Part shown: one piece after another, positions 25,019 to 33,122 of the stretch
How the letters are laid out: every line of letters starts with the position of its first letter
How positions within the stretch are numbered: position 1 is the first letter of the stretch
From: Pseudoalteromonas luteoviolacea NCIMB 1942
Lineage (GTDB): Bacteria; Pseudomonadota; Gammaproteobacteria; Enterobacterales; Alteromonadaceae
DNA: 64,000 nucleotides
Assembly: GCF_001625595.1 (NCBI RefSeq)
Contig: NZ_AUXT01000024.1
Coordinates: forward strand, 46,987 to 110,986
Reading direction: 5' to 3'
Position numbers and translations under genes: made by a program
The notes under the pieces: generated by a model
Told to the model about the DNA's origin: nothing
Database searches by the model: none
What the model saw: only the letters and a program-made list of their open reading frames with translations

Positions 25019-27043
25019 TCAGCTTTTATCGAAAAGGCGGTAGCCTGTTACTTGGTAATGGATAAATGCGCTTGTACCATTGTCGTTACCAATGCTGGTA
25101 ATACGGCCAACAACGCCTCCTTCAAACGCGACTGTACCTTGAGTAAAGTCGGTTGTGTTGAGATCAATACCGTTATCTGCAAACCAATTTTTGCCACCAA
25201 TATTGTTGAACCCAGGGTTTGAGGTATTATGGCTATGGGCTGAGGTTGTAGATACACTGGCCTTTCCATTGAGATAATTTTTTTCCTCTTTACCAGCCAT
25301 GTATAGCGCCACAACTCGTCGGCTTGCAGGCGCGCCATTTTGTGCAACATCTTGGTCATAAAGCACGTTTTGGCGCTCATCTAACAACTTGCTGTTATCC
25401 CATTGGTTGTTTTCAACCAGCTTACCCAAATATGTGACTACGTTTTGTGCGATTAAGAACCGTTCTTTACTCGACGGGTTGAACACTTTCCGAATAAAGC
25501 CTAAATGACTTTGTAGACTGCCAGAAATCTGTTGCCAATTACCGTTAATGTACTCCCAAACAGTGTTATTTTGCGCATCATAAATTTTAGAGACATCTAA
25601 TCCACCGCGCAGATCTGTCTCAAGATAGGTAGAGTTTGGCTGAGAGTAAGTAATGTAGCCATATGACTGCTTACCTTTAAAGCGATGTAGCGCAGAGTCT
25701 GAGTTCAAGTCCACAACAATTTCACTGGCAGATTGAAAATCACCCAGTTGGTTCCAAGGTGTCACATAGAACTTGAAAATGTCACCCTGCCTTTGCACTT
25801 TTACGCGGACTTTTTTGCTATTCCATCCACCACCGGTGCCTATATTATATTGACCGAGCAGTTTATCTGACCCACTTCCTACTCCTACGTAGCCAAAGTA
25901 AACACCACAACCTGTCGAGCTAGGCGGTGTACCTCCGGTATTTAATACCAAAGTCAGTACATAGTTGATGTTCCCTTCTCGAACAAAAGCTGCAACAACC
26001 CCAATGGTATCGTTGTCGCTGTTATCCGAAGAAAGTGTGGCCTCTAAGGTGTAGTTATCGACTTTTTCTGATGAAACAAACCCGTTTGGTGGCGAGACAT
26101 TAAGTGGCATAACAACACTGTCAGAAGGTGCATTGTAGTACCAAGCTGTCGCATTTGAGCTGCCTCGGGATTCCGCATCTTGTTTGTTTGTAAAGTACTC
26201 ATTGCCATTGAATCGTGCCCAATTGTTGAATATGTCCTGCATCGTCGGAGGGCTATAGCTTTGACGAGCTTGCTCAGCCTGTTGCTGGGTACGATATACA
26301 AACGATTCTAACTCTGGCAGAGGAGTAATATTAATGTATGCAATGCCTGTTTGCTCAATGCCGTGGCCATTGCGCACGTGGTAGTTAAACTGCGCTGGCT
26401 GTTCGGCAAGTCCTGTTGACGTAAAGGTAATTGTATTACCACTCAATGACACCGTACCACCTTGCGCATTACTTACTGAAGTTAATGTCAGCCCAGTACC
26501 CGAGCCATCTTCATCATTGTGGGTAAGTTGCTGCTTGCTGATCAGTAATGCTTCACCTTGTTGTAGACTAAAGGTATCTGGGTTACACACAATTGGCGGT
26601 ACCGCGATTACTGACATAGTTACAAAATGCGTTTTCCTAATGCCGCTACTGTTCTCTACCGTATAATCAAAACGAGCTGCACTGCCTACGGTATCCGTCG
26701 ACGTAAACTCCACGTTAGCACTATCAATCCTCACTGTGCCAAATTGGGCATTCTGCACAGTAATAAGGTTGACTGGGTCATTACCATTACTGTATTCATC
26801 AAAGCTACCAGTAAGAATATTCGCGATCGGGATAATCGCTTTGCGTTGAGTGTAAACCTCAAAAGTTTTGTCGAGCAGTCGAATTGTCATGGCGGACCTG
26901 CCGTAAAATTCACTGATGGCAATGGTTTCTCCGGGCGACTTTTCCACATGCTCGCTATAAAAGCCTAACTCATAAGGTAAAGTATCACGGTACTCATCAC
27001 CAATATCCTCTAAAGAGATCGGTCCATTACTTTGTAAAGTCAT
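25019..27043 (-). CDS. large fibre or baseplate-decorating protein with tandem Ig/cadherin-like repeats
   Basis: This 674-residue protein's N-terminus (ISLEDIGDEYRDTLPYELGF, then ISEFYGRSAM) is the short pattern common to many phage tail proteins. Two tandem cadherin/Ig-like repeats follow at about residues 60-240, each ending in the same strand: NAQFGTVRIDSANVEFTS and NAQGGTVSLSGNTITFTS. Residues about 280-480 resemble a concanavalin/LamG-like jelly roll (VEIVVDLNSDSALHRF-type strands). The C-terminal 130 residues include FNNIGGKNWFADNGID. Such repeat and lectin-like architecture suggests target-surface binding. It lies 17 bases after the long-fibre gene. Confidence 0.7.
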   Translation of the reverse strand: MTLQSNGPISLEDIGDEYRDTLPYELGFYSEHVEKSPGETIAISEFYGRSAMTIRLLDKTFEVYTQRKAIIPIANILTGSFDEYSNGNDPVNLITVQNAQFGTVRIDSANVEFTSTDTVGSAARFDYTVENSSGIRKTHFVTMSVIAVPPIVCNPDTFSLQQGEALLISKQQLTHNDEDGSGTGLTLTSVSNAQGGTVSLSGNTITFTSTGLAEQPAQFNYHVRNGHGIEQTGIAYINITPLPELESFVYRTQQQAEQARQSYSPPTMQDIFNNWARFNGNEYFTNKQDAESRGSSNATAWYYNAPSDSVVMPLNVSPPNGFVSSEKVDNYTLEATLSSDNSDNDTIGVVAAFVREGNINYVLTLVLNTGGTPPSSTGCGVYFGYVGVGSGSDKLLGQYNIGTGGGWNSKKVRVKVQRQGDIFKFYVTPWNQLGDFQSASEIVVDLNSDSALHRFKGKQSYGYITYSQPNSTYLETDLRGGLDVSKIYDAQNNTVWEYINGNWQQISGSLQSHLGFIRKVFNPSSKERFLIAQNVVTYLGKLVENNQWDNSKLLDERQNVLYDQDVAQNGAPASRRVVALYMAGKEEKNYLNGKASVSTTSAHSHNTSNPGFNNIGGKNWFADNGIDLNTTDFTQGTVAFEGGVVGRITSIGNDNGTSAFIHYQVTGYRLFDKS

Positions 27044-27060
27044 AGTGCTTAACCCCGCTG

Positions 27061-29124
27061 CTATTTGGAATCAAGCGTAACTAGCTTACTTTGTAGGCTA
27101 GCAACTTTACCGTTGAGCTCTTTTATACTTTCAACCAGTAGCCCAACCAAATTACCGTAAGCAACCGAGTAGTATTCTCCGTCTTGATGAACAGCTTCAG
27201 GAAAAACCCCCTTAACTTGCTGTGCAACTAAGCCGGTATAACGCCTGTTATCGTCGAAATCTACACGCTCGAAAGTCACACCATCGAGTTTGTTGACAAT
27301 ATCCAATGCATTTTCGATATTTTTAATGTCCGACTTTAAGCGCTCATCTGAAAATGCAGTAACATCGTTAGTTGCAGTGATTGCACCCGTTACATTCAAA
27401 TCACCATTAAAAGTCGCTTCAGTAATATCTACTTGGCCAACGAGTTTGGTGTTGAGTGATTTTAAGAATCGCTGGTCTGACTCCGCCTTAGTATAGCGAT
27501 TAGCTGATTCTGCAGTACGAGTAGAGACCTCTAGCTGTATACTAGACTGCAACCCTGCAACCTGTTGCTGCCTTGTCGTGATTTCCCCGTCTAGATCTTC
27601 CTCTATTTTTTGGCTTCGAGCATCATTTTCCAACACATAAGTTGCAAATGCGTCATCCGATTCGGTATCTATCGAGTTAATTAAGTCCACGATCTCTTTA
27701 AAAGAATCAGCATCCGCATCACTGGCATGTAAAATACTGTCAATACGATCCTTTTGTTCATTTATCTTAGCGGTGTAGTCAGCCGTTATCCCTTGTTCAG
27801 AGGCGGTAAGTTTTTGTTTAAACAGGGCTGCATCAAGTAGTTTATAAGCTCGTTCGGCTTCGACATCCGCTGAAGATGCAATATCAGCTGCATGTTGATT
27901 GTTCGTAACTTGTATACCCTCACCCGCGAGCGTTATTTGTGCACTGGATTGCCACTCGTTATCTATTTCGCCATCTGCGTTTTCAAATCGCGAGAGCAAT
28001 ACAAAGACTTTACGCTGATGCCTTGCGCCTTCCTGTATCTCTACAGCATAACCGTGACGCAATAAAATCGCATGGGCAGGATCCGGTTCTACTAACTTGG
28101 CGTTGGCTTGATACTGCCAAATGCGATTTTCGGCCGCATTTGATTGAGCAGTTAGCAACACTAAATCGCCTGATTGCAATGTAACACCATCTATTTGATT
28201 GGGTGCAGATGACAAGTCAAGATCCGCCTCTGTCTCTACACATGCAACATTGACTGAACTTAGTAGCGGGTTGGCAATTCTATCCATTTTTTGGTCTAAC
28301 CATTGACCGTGATCAGCATTGAGCACTTTCTCTGAACTGCCATCGCGAATGTCTGTTAAGTGCGCAAAATCCAACATATCTGGAGGCACTTGCCCGCCCT
28401 TCAATTCATTGGCATTCAATGAGGTCAGTAAATTTCCATTACCTTCAAAGTATTTCGCTTTTACTTTTGAATCATCGGCAATCACAGTTAAATCCACTTG
28501 GGACGGTAAACTGGCATTATTTAAGTTAGAAATGTCATAGCCATTGCCAACAATGCGATCCGCGGTTAAAACAGAGCTTGTTGACATGCCTCCCTGGGTT
28601 AAATCTACCGATTCAGGAAAGCGGGCATTTCTGAAACTTGACGCGTAATAATCTGGGACATCAAAATTTTCAACTTTTTCCCACTGCGGGTTTTGCCCTA
28701 CTTCATTACTTACATAATGAAAAAAACTTGCGTCATTATCTTTTGAGCGATTGGCTTTGATTAACATGCCATCAAACTCGTCGATCGTTTGCTTAGTCAA
28801 AGTCGCAATTACCCCACTATCTTCTTGACGATAACCGAACTTATATACGCCATTTTCTGACTGCTTATCCTGTAGGTATAAAAGCACTGATTCGCCCACT
28901 GCCAACTGATATTGCGCCAGCACTTCGGCCAGATCCTCGTTCAGGTCTGCTAGCGGCTCTGTAACAGCACAATCTACGACCATGCCAAAGATGTGCGCCA
29001 CTAAACTGAATGTGGTTCGATTGTCTGTCGCTGCGTCGATGAGTTTACGAAACTCGTCCTCAGTCGGGATGTCCCCGTTTTCAAAATAGCCTCGAAGCTC
29101 CGTATTAAGCTCTGAATGTTTCAT
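27061..29124 (-). CDS. tail fibre with C-terminal self-cleaving chaperone domain (S74)
   Basis: This 687-residue protein opens with an attachment-like segment (GYFENGDIPTEDEFRKLIDA, residues 12-31). Two copies of a fibre module follow, near residues 75-145 (VLLYLQDKQSENGVYKF) and 315-375 (LVLLTAQSNAAENRIWQY). A coiled region precedes the intramolecular chaperone: SDERLKSDI at about 592-600 is the catalytic Ser/Lys motif of the S74 family, followed by YTGLVAQQVKGVFPEAV. In this family the chaperone trimerises the fibre and then cleaves itself off just before the Ser. This is the probable receptor-binding fibre. The RBS is AAAGGTAAAAT. Confidence 0.85.
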   Translation of the reverse strand: MKHSELNTELRGYFENGDIPTEDEFRKLIDAATDNRTTFSLVAHIFGMVVDCAVTEPLADLNEDLAEVLAQYQLAVGESVLLYLQDKQSENGVYKFGYRQEDSGVIATLTKQTIDEFDGMLIKANRSKDNDASFFHYVSNEVGQNPQWEKVENFDVPDYYASSFRNARFPESVDLTQGGMSTSSVLTADRIVGNGYDISNLNNASLPSQVDLTVIADDSKVKAKYFEGNGNLLTSLNANELKGGQVPPDMLDFAHLTDIRDGSSEKVLNADHGQWLDQKMDRIANPLLSSVNVACVETEADLDLSSAPNQIDGVTLQSGDLVLLTAQSNAAENRIWQYQANAKLVEPDPAHAILLRHGYAVEIQEGARHQRKVFVLLSRFENADGEIDNEWQSSAQITLAGEGIQVTNNQHAADIASSADVEAERAYKLLDAALFKQKLTASEQGITADYTAKINEQKDRIDSILHASDADADSFKEIVDLINSIDTESDDAFATYVLENDARSQKIEEDLDGEITTRQQQVAGLQSSIQLEVSTRTAESANRYTKAESDQRFLKSLNTKLVGQVDITEATFNGDLNVTGAITATNDVTAFSDERLKSDIKNIENALDIVNKLDGVTFERVDFDDNRRYTGLVAQQVKGVFPEAVHQDGEYYSVAYGNLVGLLVESIKELNGKVASLQSKLVTLDSK

Positions 29125-29163
29125 ATTTTACCTTTGGTGATTAATCATTTATGTGAAGAAGCG

Positions 29164-29192
29164 CAGCTACTCAGAATGGCTATGAGTAGCTG
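29164..29192 (-). other. intercistronic hairpin before the long-fibre gene
   Basis: A 10-bp stem (CAGCTACTCA/TGAGTAGCTG) with a 9-base loop lies in the 99-base gap between the DUF4255 gene and the fibre gene. The T-run lies on the opposite strand, so it would terminate plus-strand transcripts; on the operon strand it is a plain stem. Confidence 0.6.
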
Positions 29193-29223
29193 TTTTTAAT
29201 TGGCGTACAATCGCGTGGAAAAC

Positions 29224-29859
29224 TTAAGTCGATTTATTTTCCATATCTGTTTCGATTTCTTGAATAACTGGCAATATATCCGGGGTAAATACAGGGACTG
29301 GTACAGATAGAGAAAGCAACAGTGTAGGCTTTGGTGTCGAACCCAGCGCTTGCCAAACCTGCCCACTGACCTTTTCACTATGCTCATTGCCGAAGAGTTG
29401 CGTTCTAATACCGTAAGGTTTATCTTCTACACCGTAGCTATTTACAATCTCTTCTGGTAAAAAATCATAAGCGCCAAGACCGCAAAGCAAATAACTGAGT
29501 ACTAAGTGCTCTAGCTCAGCGCTTCCCGCCTCAGCCTTACTCCATACGGTGAGCATATAGGTAAGGGAAACAAACCTCGGCTCTTTTTGGTAAACTCGGT
29601 GCGTTTGTGCAGTGTTTAAGTAAGTTCTAGGTGGTTCACTTTGTCGCCTTGTAACATCTTCAGCTATACCGATGAGATAGCAATTTACAGTGGGCTCATC
29701 ACTGACAGTCTTATCATAAAAATTCTTATCTGGTGCCACAAAACTCAATGCAATCTCTGTGTTTTGCACACTTTCAATGTCGAGATCCACAGCCAAGATC
29801 CGTTCATTTATAAAAGTTTTGAGCGCTTGTTGCACCTTATAAACAATTTTAGGGTCCAT
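29224..29859 (-). CDS. DUF4255/Pvc16-like tube cap or terminator protein
   Basis: This 211-residue protein is recognised by its overall pattern: a helix with VQQALKTFINERI, the strand IALSFVAPDKNFYD, then the central LTYMLTVWSKAEAGSAELEHLVLSYLL block, and a closing SLSVPVPVF strand. These are characteristic of DUF4255 proteins that cap the tail (Pvc16/Afp16) and set or finish its length. It starts one base after the AAA+ ATPase gene, the usual eCIS order. The C-terminal tail beyond the core is short and acidic. Confidence 0.85.
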   Translation of the reverse strand: MDPKIVYKVQQALKTFINERILAVDLDIESVQNTEIALSFVAPDKNFYDKTVSDEPTVNCYLIGIAEDVTRRQSEPPRTYLNTAQTHRVYQKEPRFVSLTYMLTVWSKAEAGSAELEHLVLSYLLCGLGAYDFLPEEIVNSYGVEDKPYGIRTQLFGNEHSEKVSGQVWQALGSTPKPTLLLSLSVPVPVFTPDILPVIQEIETDMENKST

Positions 29860-29860
29860 T

Positions 29861-31801
29861 TTAGTTTCCTTCTAGCCAAGCTTTAATTTCGTGTTGCGCC
29901 ATAAAGCCTTCGTGCTGTTTCGACAACTCTCTAAGTAGGGCTTTAGCGATATTTTCCCTTTTGATGCTCGTTTGTTTCAGCATTAGGCTTTGCAGTAGCG
30001 CGGTTTCAGTAATGTTAATGATCTGTGCAGCACTCAGTTCGAATCGTTTAGCCAACCTCTCAATACCGCTTAGTAGCTCTCTACTTGCATTGCTTCCAAT
30101 CACGCGCTTCCATATCGCGAGCCGTTGGTTTGGATCAGGCAAAGTAAACTCAACTACACTGTGAAAACGACGCAGAAATGCTTCGTCTAAATTTGCTTTG
30201 AGATTAGTACTCAACAGGAGTAGACCAGAGTACCTTTCCATCCTTTGTAATAGATAGCTGACGCCCATATTGGCGTTTTTATCGTGGCTAGACTCAACCT
30301 CACTTCGCTTGGCAAATACCGCATCAGCCTCATCAAACATCAATACGGCATTGTATCGCTCAGCTTCGTCAAACAGCTTAGCCAGATGCTTTTCTGTTTC
30401 TCCTATCCATTTACTGGCAATGTTTGCCAAATTGACTTCGTAAATGGGAAGCTGTAACTCTCCAGCTATGGCCTGTGCCGCCATTGACTTTCCGGTCCCC
30501 GGGCGCCCCCAAAAAAGCGCCTTACAACCTTCTGTAAATCTCGGTAGTCTGCTTTTTAATTCGGATTGATAATTAATGCGTGAGACTAACTCATGAAGCT
30601 GTTGATTAACTCCTTCGGATAGCACCATATCTTTAAGTTTAAATCTAGACTCTGTTAGGGTTGCTAACCCTTCAGGGCCTTTTTGCTGCTCTTTGAGACA
30701 CGAAGCTTTCAAAACTTGCCAAAACTGTGCGCTCGGTTGTTCAAGTGCTTCAGTCGCGATATCTGACATCTTGTATATAGGTACTGGATACCTAATAGCC
30801 ACTTGCCCAGCGCTGCTTCTATCTTCGATACTAGGCGCATTCCTTTTAGATATCTCTAACCATATTTGTGCTAGCGCATCGATAGTTGGAGCTTTGGGTG
30901 TAAACTCATATACATTAGGCAGTACCGAAGGCTGCGTCTCATTTGAAAAGAAAAAGTACAAATTTCCCTGTCCTCTTAACAATTCAAATAGCTCGCTCCC
31001 TGCTACAAAGTAACGGCTAACCCAATTGGGCAAAACAACAAATACTTTTTTACCACCTGATGCCAAAAGCAGCGCCGATAGGCTTTTGATTATAGGAGTC
31101 TTGGCCACATCATTTGGCATATCAAATGGCATACAGCTGACAAGTGCTGAATGCACATTAGCAAGCTGCTCAACGTACCAACGAATGAAATTGACATCAT
31201 AATCATTTATTACGCAATTATGATTGCTGTCTACATTGCTTTGCTGACCTTTGAACAATGAAAAAGCGCAATCTACCGGAGTGTTGTAAGGGTATGAGAC
31301 CAAGCAGCTCTCTGAAAATAATACCTCTTTAGCCTGTAAAAAAGAGAGGAGTTCAGGTAACAAACGAATACTCTGAGTCAACCCAAATTGCTCATGCGAC
31401 TGAAAAAGTCCCCATTTAAACGCAAACTTGTGATAAATACCTGAATTTAACATGGCGCGTTTTTGAGATGATGGGTTAGACAAAACCAATAATTTATCGA
31501 GGCTCAAATAAGGCCCCTGTTCATACCAAGTCAATCCCAAATATGGCGTCAGGCAATCCGGTTCAATCTCTTGGATAAAAACAAGCGCAATGAGCTTTAG
31601 TTCACAGTAACTTAGACTAAAACACGCTTTAACAAAGCGAAACTTGTCTAAGGCAATTACCTTGTCCAAAACATCATTAAGTTTTGACAAACTATCGCCA
31701 AAGTTTTCCTCATTATTTTGCAGCGCAACACCCGCTTGATAAAAGCTTCTTGCAAGCACTCTCTCTAGTTCAAATTGCGCTTCATCAGAATAAACATCCA
31801 T
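29861..31801 (-). CDS. eCIS AAA+ ATPase (Pvc15-like)
   Basis: This 646-residue protein has a ~370-residue N-terminal helical region and a C-terminal AAA+ domain. Walker A is GRPGTGKS at 432-439, Walker B VLMFDEAD at about 486-493; a sensor-like LLLSTNLKANLDEAFLRRF carries the arginine finger region. This matches the Pvc15/Afp15 class, thought to work in particle assembly or cargo loading. The start is a GGTGA-preceded ATG at 31801, three bases after the lysozyme stop, pointing to coupled translation. Confidence 0.92.
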   Translation of the reverse strand: MDVYSDEAQFELERVLARSFYQAGVALQNNEENFGDSLSKLNDVLDKVIALDKFRFVKACFSLSYCELKLIALVFIQEIEPDCLTPYLGLTWYEQGPYLSLDKLLVLSNPSSQKRAMLNSGIYHKFAFKWGLFQSHEQFGLTQSIRLLPELLSFLQAKEVLFSESCLVSYPYNTPVDCAFSLFKGQQSNVDSNHNCVINDYDVNFIRWYVEQLANVHSALVSCMPFDMPNDVAKTPIIKSLSALLLASGGKKVFVVLPNWVSRYFVAGSELFELLRGQGNLYFFFSNETQPSVLPNVYEFTPKAPTIDALAQIWLEISKRNAPSIEDRSSAGQVAIRYPVPIYKMSDIATEALEQPSAQFWQVLKASCLKEQQKGPEGLATLTESRFKLKDMVLSEGVNQQLHELVSRINYQSELKSRLPRFTEGCKALFWGRPGTGKSMAAQAIAGELQLPIYEVNLANIASKWIGETEKHLAKLFDEAERYNAVLMFDEADAVFAKRSEVESSHDKNANMGVSYLLQRMERYSGLLLLSTNLKANLDEAFLRRFHSVVEFTLPDPNQRLAIWKRVIGSNASRELLSGIERLAKRFELSAAQIINITETALLQSLMLKQTSIKRENIAKALLRELSKQHEGFMAQHEIKAWLEGN

Positions 31802-31804
31802 GGC

Positions 31805-32239
31805 TCACCCCGCCTTCATCATCATAGATAACTCGGCTTTTCTGTCAGCATCTCCTGGTATCCTGTTAGAGTGTAAAATTTCCTGTGCCGCCAGCGTGAA
31901 ATCTTCTATGCACAATGCAGCAAGTAATTTTTTGAGAGCCTTTAATCCATCGATTTTGATTGAAAACGCAATATTCATCAAAACAAGTTTACGCACTTCA
32001 CTTAGCAGTTGAAAAACAGGCAGTTCTTTTTCAATATTTTGAAGCAACTCAGCTAAATCATGCTCTAACATTTGCTCAGCTTCAGCTTCACTTATACCTG
32101 TTTGAGATAAATTTCTACCGACGCCAATGGTAACCTCACCAGCGTCATTCTCCTTCGGCATAAATGTTAGGCCTTCATGACAAATTAGCTGAACCTTCAG
32201 AGCTTCCATGTTTTTATTAGAAATGCCAATGCCTGTCAT
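31805..32239 (-). CDS. phage-type lysozyme (GH24-like) of the eCIS operon
   Basis: This 144-residue protein has the GH24 signature: CHEGLTFMPKENDAGEVTIG then VGRNLSQTGISEAEAEQML. The catalytic Glu (in HEG, about residue 20) and the Thr of VTIGVG are present, while the position equivalent to T4 lysozyme Asp20 is Asn with an Asp next to it. It probably lets assembled particles leave the cell by opening the peptidoglycan. It overlaps the antiterminator stop by four bases (ATGA), so the two are coupled. No signal peptide or membrane segment is visible, so a holin or lysis route is needed. Confidence 0.85.
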   Translation of the reverse strand: MTGIGISNKNMEALKVQLICHEGLTFMPKENDAGEVTIGVGRNLSQTGISEAEAEQMLEHDLAELLQNIEKELPVFQLLSEVRKLVLMNIAFSIKIDGLKALKKLLAALCIEDFTLAAQEILHSNRIPGDADRKAELSMMMKAG

Positions 32240-32751
32240 GCTTCCTCCGCAAAACTTAACAGCGAAGCTGGAACCGACATCAATAGATTTTGATCTATCC
32301 CTTGAACTTCTATCGCGAATACGGCGTCGTTTTTAATATCAACTAACTTACCCTGATAACCTCTTAAGCTGCCTGATTTAATTTCGACAGATTGACCAAG
32401 CGCAAACTTACGAGTTGTAGGTTCACATGGAAAACCAGATGCAATAATTGTTTTTATTTTTTCGACTTCCAAAGAACTGACTACACTTGGTTTTCCATTA
32501 AACTTAATGTACTCAACAAACCCACTTAAACGTTTAATATAGTGATACTCGTCATCATTTAAATAAACAAAAACATATGATTTAAAAAGTGGCCTGGAGA
32601 CTAGCTTTACTCTATCACTCCACTGCCTATTTTCAGTTATGAGTGGCAAGTAAACATCACAACCGGTAGTAAACTGATTAACTTGATCGGCGAATTTTTT
32701 TTCGGCGTTGGGCCTAGTATAAACTACATACCACTTTCTATTTATTGTCAT
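32236..32751 (-). CDS. specialised NusG/RfaH-family antiterminator
   Basis: This 171-residue protein contains the NGN domain: KWYVVYTRPNAEKKFADQVN, then YLPLI, SRPLFKSYVFVYLN and the C-terminal KOW-type segment ALGQSVEIKSGSLRGYQGKL. NusG paralogues of this type hold RNA polymerase in a processive state through long operons such as phage tails, capsules or toxins. Being the first gene of a ~18 kb operon fits that role. I start at MTINRKWY (ATG 32751); an earlier ATG at 32814 would add 21 residues, has no RBS and would read through the ops-like leader. Confidence 0.85.
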   Translation of the reverse strand: MTINRKWYVVYTRPNAEKKFADQVNQFTTGCDVYLPLITENRQWSDRVKLVSRPLFKSYVFVYLNDDEYHYIKRLSGFVEYIKFNGKPSVVSSLEVEKIKTIIASGFPCEPTTRKFALGQSVEIKSGSLRGYQGKLVDIKNDAVFAIEVQGIDQNLLMSVPASLLSFAEEA

Positions 32752-32760
32752 TATTAATTC

Positions 32761-32795
32761 CAAGTATGCTCCGCCGCATCGCTCACATGGTGAGC
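32761..32795 (-). promoter_or_regulatory. ops-like element with upstream hairpin in the antiterminator leader
   Basis: On the minus strand GGCGGAGCATACTTG (32775-32761) lies 9 bases upstream of the antiterminator ATG. Compared with the E. coli RfaH recruitment site ops (GGCGGTAGCGTGCTT) it lacks one T and differs at two bases. A perfect hairpin GCTCAC-ATG-GTGAGC (32781-32795) sits just upstream. The rest of the 371-base gap up to 33122 holds the terminator at 32959 and no convincing promoter. Confidence 0.4.
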
Positions 32796-32958
32796 CAAGT
32801 AAATTTGGAGCCATTTTTTATTGAATGGCCAGCAATGGAATAAACCAACTTTGGCCGTCTTAGTAATCAACTGACGCAGAGACGCATGATTCGTGAACTT
32901 AAATTGAAAATAAATTTACTTGCGAAATAAAGTCGATAAATTATGGGTAAGAAAGAAG

Positions 32959-32989
32959 AAAGTGATGACTGGCTGCCAGTCATCACTTT
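32959..32989 (-). terminator. terminator after the sigma-factor gene
   Basis: A perfect 14-bp stem (AAAGTGATGACTGG/CCAGTCATCACTTT) with a 3-base loop is followed on the minus strand by a T-rich run (TTTCTTCTTTCTT). It lies about 130 bases downstream of the sigma gene stop and separates it from the antiterminator operon. Confidence 0.8.
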
Positions 32990-33122
32990 AAAGGTTGGGC
33001 TATAGTTCAAAAACCTAGCTCTTATATGACGCTGCTAATTTAATTTTGTGATTTTCCTTTTGTTATTAAAAAATCAACCCGTTATAACCGAATTTAAGCA
33101 ATAGCATCAAGCTAATAAATTC

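Noticed and set aside
26627..26968. 113-codon plus-strand ORF inside the 674-residue fibre gene
   Set aside because: Antisense shadow; no RBS or recognisable sequence.
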